The notes below the pieces were generated by a model. The model had not been told where the DNA came from. It worked only from the letters and a program-made list of their open reading frames with translations, and made no database searches. A stretch of 64,000 nt of DNA. It comes from Propionivibrio sp. (GTDB lineage: Bacteria > Pseudomonadota > Gammaproteobacteria > Burkholderiales > Rhodocyclaceae). The stretch is taken from NCBI GenBank assembly GCA_016705685.1, contig JADJLB010000001.1, positions 992,001-1,056,000 on the forward strand. Reading direction: 5' to 3'. This document shows, piece by piece, positions 55,046 to 64,000 of the stretch; the first letter of the stretch is position 1; each line of letters begins with the position of its first letter. The translations under genes were made by a program, and so were the position numbers.

Positions 55046-55154
55046 GTACTAACTCCTGTTGATCAGCGTGAGTTCAGAGATGCAAACTCCCAAACCTGAT
55101 ATTCTATAGCAGTTTTAGGCTGAGTCACGCCTGCCCCACTTTCCTGGTTTGCCG

Positions 55155-55895
55155 ATGCCTCTTTTTCAGAAGGCGGTTTTTCACACTACCGTCGCCAATT
55201 TACCCGATTTGCCCGCAGATGCTCAACGGGAGATTGCGTTTGCCGGACGCTCGAATGCTGGAAAATCGTCGGCCATCAACTCGCTGGCCAATCACAACCG
55301 CCTCGCCTATGTTTCCAAGACACCGGGGCGAACCCAGCATCTGAACTATTTCGTTCTCGATCCGGGAAAATACTTTGTCGACTTGCCCGGTTACGGGTTT
55401 GCCAAGGCACCGGAAGATATCCGTGCCCAGTGGGAGGGTTTGCTGGCGCCTTATCTGCGCTTTCGCCTGCCGCTGGTCGGCCTGGTGCTGATCATGGACA
55501 GCCGGCACCCCATGACCGATCTTGACCGGCAGATGATCGCCTGGTTCTCGCAAACCGGGAAGCCGATCCATGTCCTACTGTCCAAGGCAGACAAGTTGAA
55601 CCGGCTTGAGCAGGCGCAGACACTGCGCGACGTGCAAGCAGAGCTGGAGAAAATTAGCGATAATGCAAGCCTCCAGCTTTTTTCTAGCCTGAGCAAGCTG
55701 GGTGTTGCTGAGGCCGAAACACTGCTTGGTGATTGGCTTGGCATGGAGTCCAAGCCCTATTCGCTCCCGCCGGTCGGGTTGCGCGGCGAAAAGGTGGCAC
55801 GCCCGAAGAATCGCAAGGCAATGGGCTGGAGCGCAAGAAAATCCGGTGGCGTGGGCAAGCCCGGACAAAATAAAAAGCCCCCGGCAAAGGGATAG
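55155..55895 (+). CDS. engB: Ribosome-biogenesis GTPase EngB (YihA/YsxC)
   Basis: Essential GTPase for large-subunit assembly. G1 AFAGRSNAGKSSAIN, G2 SKTPGRTQHLNYF, G3 VDLPGYGFAKAP and G4 LLSKADKLN are present. 246 residues with a basic Lys/Gly/Pro-rich C-terminal tail of about 40. The ATG at 55155 is preferred over TTG at 55149. Its last five codons form one arm of a hairpin that terminates transcription on the opposite strand. Confidence 0.95.
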   Translation: MPLFQKAVFHTTVANLPDLPADAQREIAFAGRSNAGKSSAINSLANHNRLAYVSKTPGRTQHLNYFVLDPGKYFVDLPGYGFAKAPEDIRAQWEGLLAPYLRFRLPLVGLVLIMDSRHPMTDLDRQMIAWFSQTGKPIHVLLSKADKLNRLEQAQTLRDVQAELEKISDNASLQLFSSLSKLGVAEAETLLGDWLGMESKPYSLPPVGLRGEKVARPKNRKAMGWSARKSGGVGKPGQNKKPPAKG

Positions 55896-55903
55896 CCGGG
55901 GGC
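55877..55903 (-). terminator. Intrinsic terminator on the minus strand, inside the end of engB
   Basis: The arms GCCCCCGGC (55877-55885) and GCCGGGGGC (55895-55903) form a 9-bp GC stem. Read on the minus strand it is followed by TTTTTATTTT; on the plus strand only AAAATG follows. It therefore terminates leftward transcription arriving from the engB-hemB gap. No previously recognised minus-strand gene lies there. Confidence 0.8.
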
Positions 55904-55911
55904 AAAATGCC

Positions 55912-57067
<1,156 letters not shown>

Positions 57068-57073
57068 TCGAGG

Positions 57074-57955
57074 TCAGCACGCCAGCGGCGAAAGATCGAG
57101 TTTGCCGTCCTTGACCGCCGGACACCAGAAATATGCGCCCGAGACTGGTTGGGTAAATTTGAACAGCGCATCGACAACTCCGTCTTCGGCTCCAGCCATG
57201 CGCTGCAGTTGCGCTTCGAAGGCGTAGAACGACGCCGCGAAAGCGACAAACATCAGGCCGGCGTCGCTGGCGTCTGACCATGGCATCGAGCGGCGCAGTA
57301 CGAAGGCTTCCGGGGTGAAGCTTTCCTGTGCGGTGCGCTTGACGTGCGCGGTTTCGGGGGCGTCGTCGATTTCCTCGTTGTCGACCAGTCGCCGTCCGAT
57401 GGAACTGTCCTTTTCGCCTTCGGTCATCGATTCCAGACGTTCGAAATCATGCCGCCAGCGCTGCGTGGCGACAAAGCTTGACCCCCGGATCGTCGGATGC
57501 TCAGCGCCGATCATGGCGGTGTGGATCGCCTCGTCGCCCGTCGGATTCTCGGTGCCGTCGACATAACCGGAAAGGTCGCGCCCTTCGGCATACTTGAAGG
57601 CGTCCCAGCTTTCCTTGAGCCGGAAGGCCGGCGCCAAGACCCTGACCAGCCGCTGCGAGCGGAGAACAATCTCTCCTCGCTCATCGCCGCGCAACCAGAC
57701 CCAGAGGACTTCCGGGGCGCGCTCGATCACCAGTCCCGGCGCAGTAATCGTCGGGAAGTTTTTGAGGCCGGGAATCGAAGTCTTCATCAGCGATACCAGG
57801 GTTTGGCCAATGCCGATGACCGTATAGTCATCCTCTGCAAGTTCGCCGAGCACGCGCAGCCCATCCCTGACGCGGGCCGGATCGCCAATGGCGAAGGAGA
57901 GATAACGCGCCTGGTTCGGCACGGGCAGGAGAATTCCGCGTTGTAGTGTATTCAT
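57074..57955 (-). CDS. DyP-type (YfeX-like) haem peroxidase
   Basis: 293 residues. The DyP signature GxxDG occurs in GYVDGTENPTGDEA, the proximal His in TAHVKRTAQE, and the distal Arg region in VLRRSMPWSD. No signal peptide, so cytosolic. These enzymes oxidise porphyrins and dyes with peroxide. Start at ATG 57955, 19 bases after the glnE stop, so it is probably the second gene of a glnE transcript. It is convergent with hemB, six bases apart. Confidence 0.92.
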   Translation of the reverse strand: MNTLQRGILLPVPNQARYLSFAIGDPARVRDGLRVLGELAEDDYTVIGIGQTLVSLMKTSIPGLKNFPTITAPGLVIERAPEVLWVWLRGDERGEIVLRSQRLVRVLAPAFRLKESWDAFKYAEGRDLSGYVDGTENPTGDEAIHTAMIGAEHPTIRGSSFVATQRWRHDFERLESMTEGEKDSSIGRRLVDNEEIDDAPETAHVKRTAQESFTPEAFVLRRSMPWSDASDAGLMFVAFAASFYAFEAQLQRMAGAEDGVVDALFKFTQPVSGAYFWCPAVKDGKLDLSPLAC

Positions 57956-57974
57956 TTGCGTGCTCTCGGTTGGG

Positions 57975-60704
57975 TCAATCGAAGACGCAGGCCCATAGGG
58001 CGCTGACGCCTTCAATACGCTGTCTCAGTGGGGCGCGTTCGACGTGCGCGCGGCTGACGCCGTCGAGTCGGAAGGCGTGTTGCATGCGGCGAAATTCGCG
58101 GTAAGTATCGCGCACCGGATCGGCCAGCGCTTGCGGGATCAAGCCGAGCTCGGCCGCGATACCAAGCAGGGCGATATTGCCGAGGTTGCCGCACAGGCGC
58201 TCATAGGTATGTGCATAGCCAAGCACGAGGAACTGGACGATGAACTCGACGTCGATCAGGCCGCCGGGGTCCTGCTTGATGTCGAAGTATTCTTCGCGGG
58301 CCGTAGCCTGGTTGGCGAGCATGCGTTTGCGCATGGACAGTACGTCCTCCCTGAGCTTCGGGAGGTCGCGTTGCTGGCGCAGGATTTCGATCCGCATGGT
58401 TTCGAACCGGTTGCCCAGTTCGGCATCACCGGCACAGAAGCGTGCTCGGGTCAGGGCTTGATGCTCCCAAACCCAGGCTTTCGTCAGTTGGTAGTCGCGG
58501 AAGGCGTCGATGGGAGATACCAGCATCCCCGCGTCGCCATTCGGGCGCAGACGGAAATCGGTTTCGAATAGCATGCCGGCCGATGTCCGGCCCGATATCC
58601 AGGTGTTCAGGCGTTGCACGAGGCGCGCATAGAGCTCGCCTGCGCCCGGTTCCGGGTCGTTGTGCAGGAAAACCAGGTCAAGATCGGAGCCGTAGCCGAG
58701 TTCCTTGCCGCCCAGTTTTCCATAGGCGATGATGGCCAGTTTGGGTGGGCGTTCCGGGTGCGGATGACGGTTCTTGAGCTTTTCCCAGCAGAGGTCGAGC
58801 GTGGTCTGCAGCACGATATCGGCGAGCTCGGTCAGGTAATCGGCCAGACGTTCCACGGTTTGCAGGCCGGCGATGTCCTGTGCCAGCAAGCGGAAGACCT
58901 GGGCATGATGCACCTCGCGCAGGACATCCATTTCGCGTTCCGTGTCGCCGAGATGCTCGGCGAGGCGCTGGCTTAACTCGGCGCGGAACGCCGCCTGGTC
59001 GGTGGCGGTTTCGTACAGGCTCGGATCGAGCACTTCGTCGAGGAGGATCGGATGGCGGGTCAGGTAGTCGGCCGCCCAGGAGGAGCTGCCGATGATTTCG
59101 GCCACTTTGCATAGCGTCAGCGGGTATTGTTGCAACAGCGCCAGATAAGCTCCCCGCCGGCTGATCGTTTCAAGAAATCCGAGACCGCGCTGCCAGGTTG
59201 CGTCGGGCGAGTTCGTGGCCGCGGCCGCTTCAATCAGACGGGGGCCGAGGGCGTCGAGACGCTCGCGGTTTTGTGTCGGGAGTTGCTGGTATTTTGCGCT
59301 TCGGCGGAAGCTGGTGAGTTGCTCCAGCATTACCTGCGGCTTTTTGAATCCATGTTCGGAAAGCGCTTCAAGGGCGTCTTCGGGATCGGTCTGTTCAAAC
59401 CACAACCCGGCCAGTGCGTGGGTGCCGTCGTCCGGGCTGGAAAAAATTTCTTCGAAGTGCCTGGCGACGCGCTGTCGGTGCGCGTCAAGTACAGCGAGCA
59501 TGGACGGCCAGTCAGGAAAGCCCATGGCGATGGCGATCAGCCGTCGATCTTCACTGTCGGTCGGCAGCATGTGCGTTTGGGCGTCGTTGATGTATTGCAG
59601 ACGGTGTTCGAGGCGACGCAGGAATTCGTAAGCGGCAACCAGTTCATCCGCGCTTTCGGCGGGCAGTTGGCGGCGCGCCACGAGCAGGGGCAACACCTTG
59701 AGCGTGGGGCGAATCTGAAAGGATGGATCGCGACCGCCGCGAATCAACTGGAAAACCTGCGCGATGAATTCAATTTCCCGGATGCCGCCCGGGCCGAGCT
59801 TGATGTGGTCGGCCATGTCCTTGCGGACAACCTCGCGACGAATCTGGGCGTGCAGTTCGCGCATGGCATTTATCGCGCCGAAATCGAGATATTTGCGGAA
59901 GACGAAAGCGCGCGCGATGGTTTCAAGGGTACTACGCCATTCCGGCTGCAGCGTGCTGTCTGCGTTCATCACACGCGCCTTGATCCAGGCGTAGCGTTCC
60001 CATTCGCGCCCCTGCGTAATGAAGTAGTTTTCGAGCGAGTCGAGCGAACAAACCAGAGGGCCGGACTCGCCATTCGGCCGCAGACGCATATCGACCCGGA
60101 AAACCTGGCCATCGCCGGTAATCTCATCAAGCACGGCGATCAGACGCTTGCCGAGCCGCTGAAAGAATTCATAAGCCTCGATTTTTCGGGTACTACCCGA
60201 GAGGCCGGCGGTTTCGCCGTCTTCGGGGTAAATGAAGATGTAATCGACATCGGATGAAACGTTGAGCTCGCGTCCGCCGAGCTTGCCCATGCCGATAACC
60301 ATCAGACGCTGCGCCTGCCCTTGCCTGTCCAGGGGTTCGCCGAACTGGCCAGCGAGCTGTCGGTGAACAAAATCAAGCGCGAAGTTGGTTGTTACATCGG
60401 CAAGTTGCGTCATGGTTTCGACAACGTGGGCGAGCGGTGCTCTTTCGCCGATGTCGCTCACTATGAGGGCGGCCATGATGCGCTGGCGCAGGCGTCGCAG
60501 GGCGCGCTTGAGGCTTTCCTCGTCGGATGGCCCCTCGGCGGCGAGAAACCCCAGCATCAGGCCACTGTCCAGGCGATGGTTGGCGAATTCCTTCAGCCAG
60601 CTTACGAGCTCCGGTTGCGCTTCGAGCAGATGCCGCAGGTAGCGGCTGTGCGTTAGCGCCGGGTGCCACTCGGAAGGGAACGGGTTATCTGAGGTGAGGG
60701 TCAT
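57975..60704 (-). CDS. glnE: Bifunctional glutamine synthetase adenylyltransferase/deadenylase GlnE
   Basis: Controls glutamine synthetase by adding or removing AMP at a Tyr, steered by PII. 909 residues in two homologous halves. The deadenylase half has GMGKLGGRELNVSSDVDYIF, the adenylylase half AYGKLGGKELGYGSDLDLVF, each with the DxD metal pair, and DMRLRPNGESG and DFRLRPNGDAG follow each. The ATG at 60704 starts MTLTSDNPFPSEWHP; the frame is open to 60890 but unlike the family. Divergent from yhdP. Confidence 0.95.
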   Translation of the reverse strand: MTLTSDNPFPSEWHPALTHSRYLRHLLEAQPELVSWLKEFANHRLDSGLMLGFLAAEGPSDEESLKRALRRLRQRIMAALIVSDIGERAPLAHVVETMTQLADVTTNFALDFVHRQLAGQFGEPLDRQGQAQRLMVIGMGKLGGRELNVSSDVDYIFIYPEDGETAGLSGSTRKIEAYEFFQRLGKRLIAVLDEITGDGQVFRVDMRLRPNGESGPLVCSLDSLENYFITQGREWERYAWIKARVMNADSTLQPEWRSTLETIARAFVFRKYLDFGAINAMRELHAQIRREVVRKDMADHIKLGPGGIREIEFIAQVFQLIRGGRDPSFQIRPTLKVLPLLVARRQLPAESADELVAAYEFLRRLEHRLQYINDAQTHMLPTDSEDRRLIAIAMGFPDWPSMLAVLDAHRQRVARHFEEIFSSPDDGTHALAGLWFEQTDPEDALEALSEHGFKKPQVMLEQLTSFRRSAKYQQLPTQNRERLDALGPRLIEAAAATNSPDATWQRGLGFLETISRRGAYLALLQQYPLTLCKVAEIIGSSSWAADYLTRHPILLDEVLDPSLYETATDQAAFRAELSQRLAEHLGDTEREMDVLREVHHAQVFRLLAQDIAGLQTVERLADYLTELADIVLQTTLDLCWEKLKNRHPHPERPPKLAIIAYGKLGGKELGYGSDLDLVFLHNDPEPGAGELYARLVQRLNTWISGRTSAGMLFETDFRLRPNGDAGMLVSPIDAFRDYQLTKAWVWEHQALTRARFCAGDAELGNRFETMRIEILRQQRDLPKLREDVLSMRKRMLANQATAREEYFDIKQDPGGLIDVEFIVQFLVLGYAHTYERLCGNLGNIALLGIAAELGLIPQALADPVRDTYREFRRMQHAFRLDGVSRAHVERAPLRQRIEGVSALWACVFD

Positions 60705-60888
60705 GTTTGCGTGTAATCGTCGCTGGGTGCGTGGATGATTCGCCACGTTCGCCATCCCCGGGAGGCAGTACGGCGTGGTTTGCTGCGGCAATGCCGGTAC
60801 AATCGAGCCTTCGATATGTTTCCAAGTATCACACCATTCTAGTGACGCTTCCCGGCAATTGGCAAAGCATTCCGCAGGCGACAGGCCC

Positions 60889-63800
60889 ATGAGGCTCGGC
60901 CGGGGCTTGCGTTCGGCGCTATACCACCGTTTTCACGTGCTGGTGCCTTTCGTATCGAACCGGCTTGTGCGTGGTCTGGGGCGTGCCCTGGTGTGGGGCT
61001 TCTGGCTGGCCTATTTCGGTTTTGTGCTGACGATCCTGGCGCTACGCTACAGTGTCCTGCCCCACATCGAAGACTATCGGGCCGATATCGAGCGTCTGGC
61101 CAGCCAGGGGCTGGGCCAAACCGTCAGTATCGGGCGGATCGAGGCCAGCTGGGAGGGAATCAATCCGGATCTGACTTTGCTCGATGTGCGCATCGCCGAC
61201 GCCGATGGTCTGCCGGCACTGGCTTTTTCGCGTATCGAAGCGATTTTGTCCTGGTGGTCGGTGCCCAGCGCCCAACTCACGCTGCGCCTGTTGCGCATTG
61301 ACGAGCCAACGCTGAATTTGCGGCGCCACGCCGATGGGCATATTTTTGTAGCCGGCATTCCACTCAGCCAGGAGCAAAGCGATAACGATGTTTCCGACTG
61401 GGTTCTGGCGCAAAAGCGAATCCGCATCCGCGGCGCGACCCTGGTGTGGGAAGATGAACTGCGCGGCGCGCCCGCCCTGGTGCTTGAGGATCTGAATTTC
61501 TCGCTGGACAATGACGGAAAACACCATCGTTTCGGCTTGACCGCGCTGCCGCCTGAAGTTCTGGCAGCAAAAATCGATGTTCGCGGTGATTTCAAGGGCA
61601 AGGATATCGACCAGTTCGAGTCCTGGTCGGGGCAGGTGTATGGCGAGATCGGCTACGCCGACCTGGCCGTCTGGCAGCAGTGGATCGATTATCCGTTGTC
61701 GTTGCCTCGCGGGCGGGGCGCCTTGCGCGCCTGGCTAGCCTTTGCCGACGGGGGGCCAAGCGAGATCTCGGCCGATATTTCGCTGCAGGACGTCAGCCTG
61801 AGTCTGGCCAAGGATCTCCCCGCGCTGGATCTGGCGTATCTTTCGGGGCATCTCGGCGGAAAAATTTCCGGGCCTGGTTTTGCTCTGACCGGACGACGTG
61901 TCGAGCTGGAGATAAGCAGGGCGTTCACTCAGGGTCACAATGCACGTGAAACGATACTGATCGAGCCGATGGACTTCCAGGTGAATTGGCAGCCCGAGCC
62001 CGATGGAAAAACAGTAGTCGGCAGCGCCAGTGCCAGCCGGATCGACCTCGGCGCACTGGCCAAGCTGGCCGACCATTTTCCCTTTGACCCGCGTGCGCGA
62101 CAGGCACTGTTCGATTTTGCGCCGCGCGGCCAGGTGAGTGGTCTGAGTGCGCAGTGGAACGGCGATGCGGAGCATCTTCAGACCTATTCAGTCAAAGCCG
62201 GGTTCGAAGCGTTGGCGCTCAAGGCACGTGGCGCCTACCCGGGAACGTCCGGCCTGTCGGGCACGCTCGAGGCCAATGATAAGGGCGGCAGCGCAACGCT
62301 GCGCTCGAAAGACATGACCATTGATCTGCCGGGGGTATTTCCGGAGTCGCTCATTGCGCTCGATACGCTCAATGCCTATGCCAAATGGAAAATCAGCGAG
62401 GGCGTCGTCGATGCCGTGTTGACGCGCGCCGAATTTGCCGGGCCGGAGGCGGCCGGCACGGCGCAGGGCAAATATCACTACACGGGAAAAGGCCCCGGCA
62501 CCATCGATTTGAATGCGGCGCTGGTCCGCGCCGACGCGCGCGCCGTCTGGCGCTACATGCCGCATGTCGTGGGGGAAAACGCACGTTATTGGCTGCGCGA
62601 TTCCTTGTTGTCCGGCGGCGCCAGTGAAGCAAAACTGACGCTCAAGGGCGATCTCGCCAATTTTCCCTTCCTGGACAAAAGCAAAGGTCAGTTCCTGGTG
62701 ACGGTCAAGGCTCATGACGTTGTGCTTGATTATGCAAAGGGATGGCCGCGCATCGAGGGGATTGACGGCGACCTCCGGTTCGAGGGCAATGGCATGACCG
62801 TGGAGGCGCATCACGGATCGATCCTGGGGGCGCAGCTTTCGCATACCCGGGCGGTAATCCCCGATTTTGATGCACCGATCTCGACCCTGACGGTCAAGGG
62901 CAGTGTCGATGGGGCGACGTCCGAGTTTCTCAAGTTCATCGAGAACAGTCCAGTTGCCGAGCGGATCAATCACTTTACCGATGACATGCGGGCCAGCGGG
63001 AATGGCCATCTGGACCTGGGGTTGGTGATCCCGCTGGACGAAGCGAAGCTCGATGATTCGAAGATCGACGGAACGTACCGGCTTATGAACAATGAATTGA
63101 CGGTGGATGCCGCTTTGCCGCCGATCAAACAGGTCAATGGGAATGTGCAATTTTCCGGCGACGAGATTCAGGTGTCGGAGATCAATTCCGTATTTCTCGG
63201 TGGTCCATTGAAAATCAAGGGCGGGTCGCAAAAGGACGGGAAAGTGCTGATCACCGCCAATGGCCTGATCGATATCGCGCAGTTGCGCAAACAGTCTGGT
63301 TCGCCGCTCCTGGGTCCGCTCTCCGGGTCGACCCCCTATCGCGCCGAAGTCCGCATCAACAAACGCAACGCCGATCTGGCGATAGATTCCAGGCTGGTCG
63401 GGCTGGCTTCGGCTTTTCCCGAGCCCTTGGGCAAAGCGGCAAGCGACACCATGCCACTCCATTTTGAGAAGAAGCTCCTGCCAAGCGAGCCCGTTGCCAA
63501 AGGCAAGATTGCGGAGGTGGCGGTACGCGATCAAATTGACGCTGCGCTCGGCAATTTCTTATCCATCCAACTCATTCGCAAACAGCAGCCCGGCGGTTTC
63601 CTCACCGAACGTGGAGCGATTGCGATCGGTCGGCCGTTGCAGTTGCCCGATGCCGGCGTCACGCTGTCGCTGAGCGCAAAGAAATTGGATATCGATTATT
63701 GGCGCCGCCTGCTTCGTTCCACGGAAGCGGTCGCGTCTGCTGGAACCAAGCCATCGCCCCCCTTTGTCGATTCGATCAACATCAAGACCGACGACCTTCA

Positions 63801-64000
63801 GTTATTTGGACGGCATTACAATGACGCCGATCTGAGCGTTGCGCCGGGCGCCGCACAGTGGAAAATCCGCATGGCATCTCGGCAGGCCAACGGGGATCTG
63901 CAATGGGATGTGGCAGAACAAGGGAAATTGACGGCGCGTTTCAAGAACATTGCCTTCGATTCATCGACGGAACCCGCGGGACCTGATATAGGCGAAGTAA
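60889..64000 (+). CDS. yhdP: YhdP-family AsmA-like protein (partial, runs off the right edge)
   Basis: 1037 residues are present. An N-terminal membrane helix (LVWGFWLAYFGFVLTILAL) is followed by repeated beta-rich segments of the AsmA/TamB/YhdP type (YRADIERLASQGLGQTVSIG near the start). YhdP is one of the large bridge-like proteins that move phospholipids to the outer membrane. The C-terminus lies outside the window. The ATG at 60889 is preceded by a weak AGG. The gene pair glnE/yhdP divergent is common in Betaproteobacteria. Confidence 0.9.
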   Translation, partial: MRLGRGLRSALYHRFHVLVPFVSNRLVRGLGRALVWGFWLAYFGFVLTILALRYSVLPHIEDYRADIERLASQGLGQTVSIGRIEASWEGINPDLTLLDVRIADADGLPALAFSRIEAILSWWSVPSAQLTLRLLRIDEPTLNLRRHADGHIFVAGIPLSQEQSDNDVSDWVLAQKRIRIRGATLVWEDELRGAPALVLEDLNFSLDNDGKHHRFGLTALPPEVLAAKIDVRGDFKGKDIDQFESWSGQVYGEIGYADLAVWQQWIDYPLSLPRGRGALRAWLAFADGGPSEISADISLQDVSLSLAKDLPALDLAYLSGHLGGKISGPGFALTGRRVELEISRAFTQGHNARETILIEPMDFQVNWQPEPDGKTVVGSASASRIDLGALAKLADHFPFDPRARQALFDFAPRGQVSGLSAQWNGDAEHLQTYSVKAGFEALALKARGAYPGTSGLSGTLEANDKGGSATLRSKDMTIDLPGVFPESLIALDTLNAYAKWKISEGVVDAVLTRAEFAGPEAAGTAQGKYHYTGKGPGTIDLNAALVRADARAVWRYMPHVVGENARYWLRDSLLSGGASEAKLTLKGDLANFPFLDKSKGQFLVTVKAHDVVLDYAKGWPRIEGIDGDLRFEGNGMTVEAHHGSILGAQLSHTRAVIPDFDAPISTLTVKGSVDGATSEFLKFIENSPVAERINHFTDDMRASGNGHLDLGLVIPLDEAKLDDSKIDGTYRLMNNELTVDAALPPIKQVNGNVQFSGDEIQVSEINSVFLGGPLKIKGGSQKDGKVLITANGLIDIAQLRKQSGSPLLGPLSGSTPYRAEVRINKRNADLAIDSRLVGLASAFPEPLGKAASDTMPLHFEKKLLPSEPVAKGKIAEVAVRDQIDAALGNFLSIQLIRKQQPGGFLTERGAIAIGRPLQLPDAGVTLSLSAKKLDIDYWRRLLRSTEAVASAGTKPSPPFVDSINIKTDDLQLFGRHYNDADLSVAPGAAQWKIRMASRQANGDLQWDVAEQGKLTARFKNIAFDSSTEPAGPDIGEV

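Noticed and set aside
62188-63534. 448-codon minus-strand frame opposite yhdP
   Set aside because: yhdP is continuous on the plus strand with family features; the minus frame is an Arg-rich shadow.

Overview
The window looks like chromosome of a Betaproteobacterium, most likely Rhodocyclales (Accumulibacter/Dechloromonas/Propionivibrio type). This is inferred from high GC, dense gene packing with ATGA/GTGA/TTGA overlaps, and several typical neighbour sets: lolB-ispE, ftsY-ftsE-ftsX, envC-ctp-moeB, rhodanese-grxC-secB-gpsA, comF/bioB-bioC, glnE/yhdP and a full MSHA-type pilus locus. No rRNA, tRNA, CRISPR array or complete IS was found, and no gene-free stretch exceeds 300 bases.

Layout. 1-3.6 kb (minus): a two-gene signalling unit, an HDOD-sensor-histidine kinase followed by a REC-PAS-GGDEF protein cut by the window edge. 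3.8-7.0 kb (minus): TPR protein, lolB and ispE, with mutM divergent. 8.0-10.0 kb: an isolated dynamin-like GTPase. 10.0-14.2 kb (minus): an M16 protease pair, rsmD (broken by a frameshift), coaD and a ferredoxin. 14.3-18.2 kb (plus): ftsY, ftsE, ftsX, then nhaA behind a structured leader. 18.3-22.9 kb: a FecR-like/DUF6600 protein with an internal tandem repeat, a YebC-type regulator and a HerA-like ATPase. 22.9-27.4 kb (minus): envC-like factor, ctp protease, an unknown protein, moeB/thiF and a hotdog thioesterase. 27.5-31.1 kb: ArsR-type regulator, rhodanese, glutaredoxin, secB, SH3 protein, gpsA, and trmL on the other strand.

31.2-49.3 kb is an MSHA (mannose-sensitive haemagglutinin) type IV pilus locus in the order E-[two foreign genes]-G-F-B-A-Q-C-D-O-P-I-I2-J-K-L-M-N. 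It supplies the extension ATPase, platform protein, major and minor pilins, a large MshQ protein, the PilM/N/O/P-like alignment complex, the secretin, an AAA ATPase and a TPR protein. The ATPase carries an N-terminal MshEN c-di-GMP-binding domain, so the diguanylate cyclase at the left edge could in principle feed it. Between mshE and mshG lies a compact pair: a 108-residue protein overlapping a DUF6036-type nucleotidyltransferase, with a nine-G tract at the junction. This toxin-antitoxin-like module is the most unusual gene content in the window.

49.3-64 kb is housekeeping again: a palindromic MITE-like element, comF divergent from bioB-bioC, gpmI with a clear terminator, a CBS-pair protein, cytochrome c4, engB, hemB, glnE with a DyP peroxidase behind it, and yhdP running off the right edge. 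A minus-strand intrinsic terminator lies inside the last codons of engB and points to an unannotated small transcript or 48-codon gene opposite the hemB promoter region.
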